Assembly: GCA_951217055.1 (NCBI GenBank)
Contig: OX578276.1
Location: 10,308,580 to 10,372,579 of the forward strand
Length of the DNA: 64,000 nucleotides
Reading direction: 5' to 3'
Origin: Gerris lacustris
Taxonomy: Eukaryota > Arthropoda > Insecta > Hemiptera > Gerridae
Positions within the stretch are counted from its first letter, which is position 1. The number at the start of each line of letters is the position of its first letter. Shown one piece after another: positions 33,012 through 43,342 of this stretch. A program made the position numbers and the translations under genes. The notes below the pieces were generated by a model. That model worked only from the letters and a program-made list of their open reading frames with translations, did not search any database and was not told the origin of the DNA.

Positions 33012-34152
33012 ACTTATTTGATTTATAAAAATAATTTTCTTTTATAATACCAAAAAATTTTATAATTTTCTTAAACTATATTTTAACTTTTTTAACTGCA
33101 TATTTGTAATATATTAATTGGTTTATATAATTTATAGATCCTAAAGACGTTCAAGAAGAGTTCGTAGACACTCTAGAGGCAGGTCCTGAAGACGAATATA
33201 CGAAGAAGGATATATTGGAAGATACACAAGGATTGCCCTCTTCACCAGACAGTGATGAGGCCACGCCACAAATTAGCTCATTCTTAAAAAAGAAAACTAG
33301 GAAAAGAAACTATTGTAAATTTTGTCGTGTTTTAATTGCAAATTTTAGAAGGAATTTCTTGCTTCAGCACTCTAATGAGGAAGATGCTATAGCCTATAAA
33401 AATTCATTATCGACAAAACAAGAAAAGTTAAAGAAAATAAGGGAGATTATGGCAGAGGGTGATGACTTCTATAATCAACGCAACCCTGAAAATGCCATCT
33501 TAAGAAGACATGCTTCGTTAAAAACAAACCAATATGCGAGAATACCAAGCTCTAATTGCAAGGCCCTGATAAGTTCATTGAACCTTACTCGGCACTTTAA
33601 AAACGTGCAGCATCGAAGGTGAATCAGACCTCGTGCAATCAGACGACTGTCTGGCCGCATAGTTGCGAGAAACATCGATGCTATGAGTGATGATTTTAAA
33701 AACGATGTTTGGCCAACAATAATGGAGGACAACATTAAAGATTACATCAAGTCCTATAGTAACCTTATTGCTTTTGGTAACCAATTGTGCAAAAGGTATG
33801 AAGCAGACAATCAAAGCCGTTTCATTCGACAAGTCCTCAGGAACATCAAGAATAGCGATCTATATGATTGAATCTGATAATCAGAATAACAATCCGGTAA
33901 AAACATCAAATGATTTCTTTTGTCCGAAGAAATATGATTCATAATAAGGTTAAGGAAGTATGCAGGTCAGGTGAAGGCGAAGGAGGTGCATACAAATCAC
34001 CAGCAGTTGTAAACCAGTATGAGGGCCATTTTAGAAAATTTTCAAATTTTATTTACAAAGAAAGCATTATGGGCAGTGGTAACAGTGAAACTCGAAAATC
34101 TTTATCACGCATCTTTATCGGCATATCACGACCATACGACGGAAAGTCGTGT
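33012..34152 (+). pseudogene. Zinc-finger protein with probable Crypton-like (tyrosine recombinase) N-terminal domains
   Basis: An acceptor (ATAATTTATAG) at about 33138 starts an exon encoding an acidic leader (DVQEEFVDTLEAGPEDEYTK), a zinc finger (YCKFCRVLIANFRRNFLLQH), NCKALISSLNLTRHFKNVQH (a second His-rich block), then after a one-base shift IKSYSNLIAFGNQLCKRYEA and IRQVLRNIKNSDLY. The last block resembles the helical region of Crypton-like proteins. A later block (KSPAVVNQYEGHFRKFSNFI) could be the core-binding domain. It ends at a donor-like CGT/GTAAGT near 34150. Two frame breaks. The catalytic tyrosine-recombinase domain is absent, so the Crypton call is an inference. Confidence 0.5.
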
Positions 34153-34310
34153 AAGTTAAATTAATATACACAATTTGTGTTAGTGAGAGACACGGTAGTA
34201 CATTGCTGGTGTTAAATTAATAGTTCACTACGCAAGTTGTGCGTAATAGAGTATTTTACGTAAAAAGTGTGCAAGATTACAGTAAGTTTCAACCCATGGA
34301 TAATTAGTTT
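34153..34310. other. Short AT-rich spacer
   Basis: Contains TACGCAAGTTGTGCGTAA, a small palindrome at about 34230. Nothing else seen. Confidence 0.4.
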
Positions 34311-34705
34311 ACAAGTGTGCCTTTAGCAAAAAGACTGCTTGAAAATAAACTTACTATTATCGGCACTATAAGAAAAAATAAGCTAGAACTACCATCTGAA
34401 TTCACTACTGCCAAATTTCATAAAAAAAACTTTCTTTTTTATCATGAAAAAATTACTGCAGTGTTATACAAACCTATTGAAAATAAACTCATTACTCTAC
34501 TTTCAATAACACATTGTGGCTCTAGTATTGACTCAGATTGTAAAAAAAACATTTATAGTTCTTGATTATAATCCAACGAAAGATGGGGTAGACCCGTATG
34601 ACCAAATGATAAATTATATACGTAAATCAAGACGCTGGCTATTGATTTTGTTTTGTAATGTGCTAAATACAGTCGGTATAAATTCAAATAATTTACAATC
34701 ATAAG
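34311..34705 (+). pseudogene. Second piggyBac-like transposase fragment
   Basis: PLAKRLLENKLTIIGTIRKN, KLELPSEFT, ITLLSITHC and, after a frameshift at ~34550, YNPTKDGVDPYDQMINYIRK with RRWLLILFCNVL. The last block includes the third catalytic aspartate region (GVDxxDQ). It covers the C-terminal half only. It belongs to a different subfamily from the copy at the window start. Confidence 0.85.
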
Positions 34706-35257
34706 TTTTGTCAAAACAACAGTAATAAATCAACTGAACCTCTTAGCTGAATAAAATTTCTTCATACTCTTCATGAACAACTTTCCTCACCCAGAACAAT
34801 CTCGATACTTACCCAAAACATCACTTAAAAGAGTAAAAGTAATATTGGTGAAGTTTTTGGTAGATTGTTTATTTTATCGAAATGAAGAAAGAGGAGTGAA
34901 CGGTATACATATTTGAAAATTTTAATACTGAGAAGAGTCATGAGTTCCAAAGCTTCCAACGATAAATAGTGTGGTAGAAAATACAAAAGTTGTAATATTA
35001 CTCGATTCAGGCGCAGAGGTTTCAAGTATTGATGAAGAATTGTATAAAGAATTAATTAAAGGCAACAAAAGTATTTGTGATTTACCCGTAAAAGGAATAA
35101 AAGTAACAGGGGCTAATCACAACAAATTATGTAATGTTATGAATCAAGTTTTCTTGGAGATTGACGTAAGTGGAAACATTTTTACAATTAATCTTTTAGT
35201 TATACCAAATTTAAGTTATAAGATAATTTTCGGTAACGACTTATTTAAAGCTGTAAC

Positions 35258-35480
35258 CAGGTGGCCGCAAAAGCCCCCCCCCCCCCCCGGTTACTTTACT
35301 TAGAAACCAAATTCCCACGTGGCCACGCCATAGAATTAGGCACGTCAGGCACGGCCGCGTCCAGCGCACGCCCACCCCCACCACCAGCGGACACCTTTAC
35401 AGCCCGGCCTACGGCTACACGTATAGTGTAGCCGGCCCGGCCTACGTGCCTAATACTAGTATACTACGAGTTTTTCTTTG
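35258..35480. mobile_element. GC-rich insertion with an 11-bp inverted repeat inside
   Basis: Interrupts the gypsy frame between the protease end (FGNDLFKAV) and the linker before RT (IEERIENVGTEIKGAVNRAE). A C-run at 35275-35288 is followed by ATTAGGCACGT (35335) and, 120 bp on, ACGTGCCTAAT (to 35454), a perfect inverted pair. A second pair, GGCTACAC/GTGTAGCC, lies inside. A small MITE is likely; exact ends and duplication are undetermined. Confidence 0.55.
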
Positions 35481-36280
35481 TGTAAAAACCCTCTTCCTAC
35501 CTTAGTAGTAATTTTATCAACCTATTGAAGAAAGAATAGAGAATGTAGGGACAGAAATAAAGGGTGCAGTGAATAGAGCAGAGAATCTAGAAAAAAGGGA
35601 ATTTCATGAGTTGTTAAAAGAATGTATAGAACGTTGTTTGAAGATAGAGTAGGGCTTATTGAAGGTTACGAACATAGCCTAAAGGTGAAGGATAATGCTA
35701 CGTATTTTTATAGAAACTACCCGGTACCTTTTGTGAAATTAAAAGAAGTTGAAAAGGAAATTGATAAAATGCTACAACAAGGAATTATAGAAAGATCAAA
35801 TAGTAGTTATAATAACCCGTTGGTGATAGTTACTAAGAAGGATGGAAGTGTAAGACCAGTATTGGATGGTAGATTTCTCAATAGTCAGTGTGAAGCGCAG
35901 TATGATATGCCTATGACTCTTCATCAAATATTTCAAAGGTGTGAAAGGACAGAGTACATGAGTACGGTAGACTTAAGAAATAGTTTCTGGCAAGTTAAGT
36001 TGAATCCAGATCATCGAAAGTACACCGCATTTTTATTTAAGGGTAAGTGTTACCAGTTTTGCAGAGTTCCTTTTGGGTTGAAATCTAGTTTAGCCGCTCT
36101 TATTATGGCAATGAGTTATGTTGTTGAGAAGAGATTAGATTCTCATGTTATTCAATATGTTGATGATCTACTATGTATAGGATGTAACTTCAAGGAGCAT
36201 ATAAATATATTAAGAAATTTATTTGAACATTTTAAAAGACATAATGTCACCATTAATTTAAAGAAATCCTTCTTCTTTAG

Positions 36281-36388
36281 TGTTATGTATGCAACCTGCA
36301 ATACATGTAAGCTCGGTGATATGAAAACCTCCCCGAACCCAGAATCATATCGCCGAGCTTACATGTATTGCAGGTTGCATACATAACA
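36281..36388. mobile_element. 108-bp palindromic insertion with 5-bp target duplication
   Basis: TGTTATGTATGCAACCTGCA at the left and its complement at the right; arms of about 47 bp are nearly perfect (one mismatch at CGGTGAT/ATCGCCG). Flanked by TTTAG at 36276-36280 and 36389-36393. Removing the insert plus one TTTAG restores the gypsy reading frame between KKSFF and REVKYLGYIIG. The ends TG...CA with a 5-bp duplication mimic an LTR, but the structure is a hairpin. Confidence 0.88.
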
Positions 36389-37915
36389 TTTAGGAGGGAA
36401 GTTAAATACTTAGGATATATTATTGGAAACAAGTCTATCAAAACTGACCCAGATAAGTTGAATGCAATCAGGGATTACCCCATACCAAAGAATAACTCAG
36501 AATTAAAAGGCTCCTTAGGACTAGTAAATTTTTATGGCAGATTTCAAACAGAGTATCACACCGTATAGGACCTCTTAATGAATTATTAAAAAAGAAAGTT
36601 AAGTGGAAATGGAATGATGAATGCGATTTGGCTTTTAATGGTATAAAACAGTTGCTTATAAAAGAAATTCAATCAACTCACCCTGATTTTAACAAAGAGT
36701 TTTTTTTTCATGTCGATTCAAGTGGGAAGGCACTTGGCATTAGTTTAAGTAAGTTTGATTCGCAAGGAAATCTTAGACCAATAGCTTTAGCTTCAAGATT
36801 ACTTAGACCATGTGAATTAAATTATTCTATTACAGAGATGGAATTGTTAAGTTGTGTTTGGGGAATAAAAAAATTTAAACATGGCTTGCTTTTACAAAAT
36901 TTTACATTGTAACAGACCATAAAGGTCTAACGTATATCAATTCTTGTAAGAATCCAACCAATCGTGTTAGTAGGTGGATACAATTTTTACAGTATTTAAA
37001 TTTTGAATTTGTGTATATTCAGGGAAAAGATTAAAAGGCAACTGATGCTTTAAGCAGGGCAGTTGATAGTGTAAATGAAAATTTAAAATCTTCTCCGTTT
37101 GATTTTCTTTGCATCATTGATGAGTATCAGAGAAATGTCAATTTTTGTAAAAACATCATTGACAATTTAGAGAATTTTAATGATTATGAGCTAATTAATA
37201 ATGTATTGTATGTTAATAACCTGTCTGGTAAGAGGTTAGTTATTCCTGAGAATATTTTATATAAATTTATATGGCGCATACATGAAGAATATGGTCATTG
37301 TGGCATACAGAAATGCTACGAAATGTTAAAAGAGGATTTTTATTGTAAAAATTTAAAGAAAAGTATTCATAAAGAACTTAGATGCTGTCATGTATGTCAA
37401 GTAAGTAAGGATGCAAATAAAACTAATTATGCTGCTTTTAAGTCAATTATACTTAGTAAACCAAATGAATGTGTATCCGCGGATTTTTATGGTCCATTAA
37501 TAAATGGAAAAGGTAATTCAAAATATATTTTTGTAATGATAGACAATTTTTCAAAATTTGTTAAACTTTTTGCATTAACTAAAGAGAATTGTTAACAAGC
37601 ATTACGATGTGTTAGAGAATATGTAAACCAGTTTGGTCAAATTGTAAGTCTATTAACCGACAACGGTACTCAGTTTATGTCAAAAGAATGGCAAGTAGCC
37701 ATGGAAACTTTAAAAATTAATCATATTTTAACGCCTATTCGACATCCTCAAGCAAATCTTGCTGAGAGAGTGAACAAGCAGCTAGGGAACTCCTTCAGAG
37801 TTTTAATGTTAAATCAGCATGGAAGCTGGACAAACCATTTAAATGTAATAGAGCGTAACCTGAATGAAACTTTCCACAGAAGTATTAAAAATAATCCCTT
37901 TTCTGTTCAATTTAG

Positions 37916-38338
37916 AAAGTTCGTTGTATTGACTGAGATTTTGTGGTAATCAAACATAATGAGTCGTTTATATCACTTGTTGAAATAAATGAAAACACTG
38001 CACTTGTAGAATATAAGTTTATTGGTCTACCACAATATTTTAATTTAAAACAAATCAGACCGGTTTCAGCCTCTTAAATACTAAATATAAAAGTTTATAA
38101 AAATAAAACTAAAAATAAAACAAATACAAAGTGTATTAATACTAAAAATACATTAAAAATAAAACAAATACTAAACTTTGTATTTGTTTTATTTTTATAA
38201 ACTTTTATATTTAGTATTTAAGAGGCTGAAACCGGTCTGATTTGTTTTAAATTAAAATATTGTGGTAGACCAATAAACTTATATTCTACAAGTGCAGTGT
38301 TTTCATTTATTTCAACAAGTGATATAAACGACTCATTA
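37916..38338. mobile_element. PLE-derived inverted duplication with extension, 12-bp target duplication
   Basis: Flanked by TGTTCAATTTAG at 37904-37915 and 38339-38350, a 12-bp duplication. It starts with a 41-bp unpaired extension (37916-37956, containing GATTTTGTGGTAATCAAACA). Then come perfect 153-bp inverted arms (37957-38109 and 38186-38338) around a ~76-bp AT-rich centre. The right arm contains CTGAAACCGGTCTGATTTG, a PLE tail-like sequence with GAAAC-CG-GTC. Inverted terminal parts with a short extension on one side are an established feature of Penelope. The extension matches the leader of the PLE at 28988. Confidence 0.85.
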
Positions 38339-38731
38339 TGTTCAATTTAGGTGTAAACCAAAGAGACTTTGGGATGAATTTCTACCGTTTAATAACAATT
38401 GTAATAATATTGATTTTAATGAAATTAAGAATGAAATTGAAAGAAATGCGAAGAAAAGAAATAAGCAATTTGCTAAAAATAAGACTTTTAAAAAATTTAA
38501 GGAAGGTGAGTTAGTTCTTGTAAAAGCGCTTAGAGTAAGTGATGCGGACAACAGAATTAATGCTAAATTTTGACCTATATTTGAAGGACCTTATGAGATA
38601 AGAGAAGGCTCAAAAGATCTAATCTATAAATTGATGTACGATGACGGACGATGTAGAGGTAAACTTCACACAACTATGTTGAAGGAGTACAATGTAAGGG
38701 AGGTACAGGTACATATCCCAGTTGAATTTTG

Positions 38732-38851
38732 ATTTTAAAAAAAAAATATACATATATATGAGATAAGTCTATTAAATAAAATAAATTTATAATAAATAAT
38801 AGCAAATAAATAAAGTAATTTTCTGTATGAGTTCTCAGTATAAAAATAAAG
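38732..38851. other. AT-rich end of the gypsy relic
   Basis: A-rich sequence after the integrase stop, without a recognisable polypurine tract or LTR. Confidence 0.4.
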
Positions 38852-39249
38852 AATAGTATATTATGTTACTAGGCTGTGAAGTGAGTTTTTTCTTTACCGC
38901 GGCAATTACATTTACTGTCGAGCGAAGCGAGACAGTAAATATTGCCAAGGTAAAGAAAAAACACTTCACAGTCGCGTAGCATATGCTATTTTTTCCGAGG
39001 TAGCAGACAATGAAAAAACATTAAATATTAATCACTAATCAATATATAATAATAAGAAATATTAGTACATACTTAAGACTTAAAAAAAGAAACCTTAAAA
39101 AGAGGTTACACTATAAGAAAAGATAAATAAAACGCATTGACATCTAGCGGATTTTAATCGTACTAGAAGCATTTCTACAAAGACTGCAGCGGTACTAACG
39201 GAAGTTTTGACAACTACCCGCCGGACATAAAAAATCTTTTAGTTCCTAG

Positions 39250-39538
39250 AGTTAAATAAGTAGTCGAACTCAATAAGACTTAAAGTATATTTTCATAGAC
39301 TAAATACAAAAGAATTACAAATAGGATCTTATTACTATATTACGTCGAAGTCTGGCTACTCAAGTGTGCCTCCTTGTTGCAGGGTAGGTCCTTTTATATG
39401 GCTTAGGGTCAAGATAGTGAAGATAGCTCGGTCACATATTGATAGATGATTCACATATCGCATATCTTTGTGTGAGTCTCTCACGCTATAGACAGTGTGA
39501 CACATGTAGATATGACTATGTGACTCATAGATATAACT
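39250..39538 (-). repeat. 3' LTR (left copy)
   Basis: 289 bp, identical to the right LTR in the comparison by eye. The inverted ends AGTTA/TAACT are intact. Confidence 0.95.
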
Positions 39539-39549
39539 CCTCCCTTCTT

Positions 39550-40583
39550 AAGTGTGAAGTGACCTCACGAACAGCAAAGAGGTGGAGATAAAACTGCGAT
39601 CAGTGGTGAAGGTGCAGGATCAGGTGCTTTTAAAAGAAGCGGTGATGTCGTGTAGTTTCTTTCCCTGTTCATTGGTTTCTCTGAACTTCTCTGTTTATGT
39701 CGGAACAACTTGGACATTTTATCTAGAAATATCTTTTAGTTTACTAAATTATTTTACAATAAAATTTGACGACTAATTATACAATTATTTCTTATGATAA
39801 CATACTTTTAATCTAAATCTAAATAAATTATATTAAATAATTCTAATACATTAAAATTTCTAAATTAAAGTATTCATATGCATTAAAAGATTGTTAAAAC
39901 GTAAATAGTGTGTCTTCTTTAACTTTAATAAATTCAAATAGAAAAAAAAGAAAATAAATAAACTAGAGTATAACGTTATAAAATTATGAACGTTATAGTT
40001 TACTAAATTATTTTACAATAAAATTTGACGGAAACTAATTATACAATTATTTCTGATGATAACATACTTTTAATCTAAATATAAATAAATGATATTCAAC
40101 AATTGTAACAAATTAAAATTTCATAAATTATTTCTTCAAATTATTTATAAGCATTGAGAGATCATTTAAACGTAAAGGGTGTGTATTCTTTTACTCTAAT
40201 AAATTAAAAAATAAAAACAATTAAACTTAGAATATAAAAGTATGAACTTATACTTGAAATTATCATAATATTTTTATTTTTACTGGTTTGACGCATTAGT
40301 TGAAACAATTTATATTTTCCTACAAAATTTATTTCTTAACATAAGATAATATTCTTAAATCTATTATTAAATCTAAGTATATAGCTTTGTTTACAATGGG
40401 TTACTATATCCTTATATACTAGTTATCCTTATATATTAGTTTGGCAGGATAAGCTAATAATAATAAATCTTGTCTACAGGCGTTGTCCTTTACTTGGGAG
40501 TTGTCTCTTATTTGTCAGGAGATATTTGGCTTACTTTTCTGTAGTTCCTCCCTTCTTAAGCGTGAAGTGGCCTCATGAACGAA
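39550..40583 (-). other. AT-rich non-coding interior of the LTR element
   Basis: Replaces the RT, RNase H, integrase and env region. CTCCCTTCTTAAG.GTGAAGT occurs twice (39540 and 40549), so the purine tract and adjacent ~45 bp are duplicated at both borders. AT-rich segments such as GTTTACTAAATTATTTTACA also recur (39737 and 39997). No ORF. Confidence 0.75.
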
Positions 40584-41630
40584 TTAAAGCGGTGCGGTCT
40601 GAAGGGCTGCACTCAATAACGGCGGAGAAGAGGCAGGGGCCTTTCTGAGAGGTGCCGAGACGCTTTGCACAGTTGCAAGGGGTATGGCTGGATCTTGCTT
40701 GTCTTCTGAGGCTGGAGTAAGGTTTTGTCGTGATCTTTGGTGGAGGGATTTGACAAGGAGGATTTGGTTGTTTGAGCTCTCTTGGGAATGTATGGTTATT
40801 AAACGTTCGTTATCTTTGTTATCTGTGTTTTGGACGGGTGTGAGAGTTTTACTTAAATTAGAGGGTAAAGGGGTTTCGTAATCTGTCGTTTGATTATTTT
40901 CCATTAATATTTTCTCTGAGTCAGGGGATAAGTGGTTATCCTTATTTTTGATTTCTTTTGAAGATTCGGTAATCTCTAAAGGGTTGATTTTGTTACTTTT
41001 AAGCCTATTTAATCTTATTTGTTTAGTTTTAGTGGGTTTATTAACATTTAGTTCATGGGAGTTAATTTCGATTAGATTTACATTATAGTTTGTCTGTGGT
41101 TCATGGAATTCGAAGTCATTATCTATATCTATAATTTCGGGGGTAATGTCTTTACCATGGGTTTTTTGATACAAAGCAGCGTCAATTCGTAGCGGAATAG
41201 GGATATCCGTTTTAATTGATATGTTAAGGATATCGGATTCTAGGATGTTATTTTTAAAATTAATCATTATATCGTGATCTTTCATAGTGTTATGACCTAA
41301 CAGTATGTCGTATTTTTCAGAAAATTTAAACAAATAGGCTTTCATTAGCGAGGGGCGTTTGAACAATCGCGTTGTATTTATTATTATATATTCTGATCCA
41401 CTTTTAGTTCCTGCGGGGGTGGTGACTTTAAAGTTTTCTTTATACCTCTTTACTTTATCGTTTACTATATCGGGGTTGACATAATTTTTTTCCGATCCTG
41501 TATCGATTAACCATGTCCTATTCTTATAATCTAAAATGTAGGGGAGAGATTTGTTAACTAGATTTAGATTGAAGCTTTGAGTTTGGTTTGTTTTACACCA
41601 AACATCTTGGTTAAAGAAGGAATCATTATT
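40584..41630 (-). CDS. Protease-containing ORF in frame with gag, after one UAA
   Basis: The frame continues straight from the gag stop for 348 codons. Residues ~47-57 read TWLIDTGSEKNYV, the aspartic protease active site, and FSEKYDILLGHNTMKDHDIM is the second conserved part of retroviral-like proteases. About 210 residues after it are Ser/Asn/Lys/Pro-rich (LTPVQNTDNKDNE, PASSPPLLSAALQTAPL) and no RT follows. No ATG precedes the protease, so expression would need stop-codon readthrough or be absent. The C-terminal region has no family that I recognise; it may be the linker before a lost RT. Confidence 0.8.
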   Translation of the reverse strand, partial: NNDSFFNQDVWCKTNQTQSFNLNLVNKSLPYILDYKNRTWLIDTGSEKNYVNPDIVNDKVKRYKENFKVTTPAGTKSGSEYIIINTTRLFKRPSLMKAYLFKFSEKYDILLGHNTMKDHDIMINFKNNILESDILNISIKTDIPIPLRIDAALYQKTHGKDITPEIIDIDNDFEFHEPQTNYNVNLIEINSHELNVNKPTKTKQIRLNRLKSNKINPLEITESSKEIKNKDNHLSPDSEKILMENNQTTDYETPLPSNLSKTLTPVQNTDNKDNERLITIHSQESSNNQILLVKSLHQRSRQNLTPASEDKQDPAIPLATVQSVSAPLRKAPASSPPLLSAALQTAPL

Positions 41631-42719
41631 TTAGTTTTCGTCTTCCGATTGATCATAGTCGAGTGGCGGGAAAAAATAATCGTTAATTTGGTTTTCGATT
41701 TCTGGAATATGGCAGTTGAGTGACTGGGATTGGTTTTGCCTTAATTGTTGTATTTCTTCCAGTAGTTGCCTTATTATTTCGTCTTTGTCACACTCGACAT
41801 GCATTAACTGTTGGGGGTTTGCTTTTGGTGTTCGGGTAAAATTGCTAACAGTTCTCATGGATACTGTATTGGGACCTTGTTGGTTATTACTAGTTTGGAG
41901 TTGATTTGGTTCGTAAAAGGGATTAGCGGGAATAGTCGTATTGGGTCTTTCGCGATTATATGATTGTTCGGGAATAAAATGTTTATTTCTAAAATTACCT
42001 GAATTAGTACGGTAATATTGGCGATATTCAGGCTCAGGATGTTGCGAAGTCGAGGGAAAATTATAAGAATAATGTTGAGGAGGATAAGCAGGTGCGTAGT
42101 TAGGAGCTCTAGTGAATCGTTCCTTATTTCTATTAATTAGTTCTAATACAAATTGACATTTAGTGAACAAAATTTTTCTAAAGTCTTCTAAGTTTTCTGG
42201 GTTTTGGGTAATTATAAAATTTGAGAGTTGGGGGTCAAATTGATGGTATAATTGGAAGATTATTTCCTTTTCTGTTTGTCTCATTAACTCGGTGACTACA
42301 GCGGCGTCAATGCCTTCTATGGTATATCGATTTTTAATTAAGTTTTTTAGGTTTTCTAGCTTATTTAAGAAATCAAAGGGTGACTCGTTGGGGCTGATTT
42401 TAGTTTGGTAAATCTCTAATTTTAACGATTCTATAGTCCTGGTGTCTGCAAACTGTATTTTTAGTAAGTCTAGTATTTCCGGTATTGTTGTTACGTCTCG
42501 TGACAATATTAATGATTCTGCAGACCCTTCTAATCTGGATTTAATTTTATTTAAGAGTTTGTGGTGATTTGCTGCAAGACTAGTATTTCTTGCTTCGCAT
42601 ACTAAATTGTAGACTGATTCTACACACTTAACAAAACTTATTAGTTTAATGGGGTTGCCGTCGTAATGGGGGATATGATCGTAATCTTCACGGGTTATAT
42701 TGTAAGTGTATTCGGCCAT
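41631..42719 (-). CDS. gag: Gag protein, 362 residues, intact
   Basis: Structural capsid protein that would package element RNA into particles. The ATG at 42719-42717 starts MAEYTYNITREDYDHIPHYD. The capsid-like region follows (residues ~20-200: RDVTTIPEILDLLKIQFADT, LEIYQTKISPNESPFDFLNK, DPQLSNFIITQNPENLEDF). A Tyr/Pro/Asn-rich stretch (residues ~200-300) and a Gln-rich coiled end close it. There is no CCHC zinc knuckle, as in 17.6/297-type gags. The frame has no internal stop, so it is the longest intact retroelement ORF besides the Jockey RT. The UAA stop is followed in the same frame by the protease ORF. Confidence 0.9.
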   Translation of the reverse strand: MAEYTYNITREDYDHIPHYDGNPIKLISFVKCVESVYNLVCEARNTSLAANHHKLLNKIKSRLEGSAESLILSRDVTTIPEILDLLKIQFADTRTIESLKLEIYQTKISPNESPFDFLNKLENLKNLIKNRYTIEGIDAAVVTELMRQTEKEIIFQLYHQFDPQLSNFIITQNPENLEDFRKILFTKCQFVLELINRNKERFTRAPNYAPAYPPQHYSYNFPSTSQHPEPEYRQYYRTNSGNFRNKHFIPEQSYNRERPNTTIPANPFYEPNQLQTSNNQQGPNTVSMRTVSNFTRTPKANPQQLMHVECDKDEIIRQLLEEIQQLRQNQSQSLNCHIPEIENQINDYFFPPLDYDQSEDEN

Positions 42720-43342
42720 TGTTTTATCTAAAACTAAATTGGAAGGTTTTTATTTCAGGGAAATTTTGAACTATTAAATTTGGTATTATTATTATTATTA
42801 TTTATTTTTTTATTTTTTTATTTTTTTTTTTTTAAATTAATATGGGTAAGTTTGGACAGTTTTGGACTATTGGGGTAATTTTGGACTATTTGAGTAAGTT
42901 ACGCTTAGTTTAGTTATTTTTATAGGATTTTAATTTTTTTATGGTTCGAAATAGATTATTCGGGGACGAGAGTAATTTAAAGGAATTGAAGAATTTTTAC
43001 AATAAATAAACTTACGACTAGTGACAATTGAGTAGTTCCTGTAGACCGGGGAATTGACCACGACTGCAGGGTGACTTGACGGGTTGGTTCTTCTCTCGAT
43101 GGGGTAAACAGCCACAGCGAGAATGAAGAGTGTAGAGTAGTGGAAATTCTCCTGTGTCCGCAGAGTTCGGCCGCAAAGAAGGATGATTCTAACTAGAAAT
43201 TTGGGGCAACTGGCCACAAATCTCAAGTTCTTGAGTCCTTTAGATGAGTTCAGCCGCGAGTGAAGAATAAATATTCAAACCAGAGAATTGGGACAAATGG
43301 TCACAAGTCTCAAGCTCTCACGGTCCTCTATGTCCGGGCGCC

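Larger units (their letters stand above)
34965..38731 (+). pseudogene. Ty3/gypsy pol relic (PR-RT-RNaseH-IN) with nested insertions
   Basis: Protease VVILLDSGAEVSSIDEELY (DSG active site) at 34980; RT with LRNSFWQVKL and the catalytic YVDDLL at about 36156; RNase H with DSSGKALGISLSKF and TEMELLSCVWGIKKF; zinc module and integrase core (SADFYGPL, LLTDNGTQF, QANLAERVN) at 37475-37760; C-terminal GELVLVKALRV and FEGPYEI to a stop at 38731. It is interrupted by a GC-rich insert (35258-35480), a 108-bp palindrome (36281-36388) and a PLE duplication (37916-38338). Apart from those, only a few stops and shifts (for example 36555, 37033, 37593) are present. LTRs were not found. Confidence 0.9.

Noticed and set aside
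36281..36388. Solo LTR because of TG...CA ends and 5-bp duplication
   Set aside because: The sequence is a palindrome over its whole length and too short for an LTR with promoter and U5.
42939..43226. 95-codon minus-strand ORF upstream of gag
   Set aside because: It lies in the leader between the primer-binding site and gag, has no recognisable domain and is not in the gag frame; treated as leader sequence.
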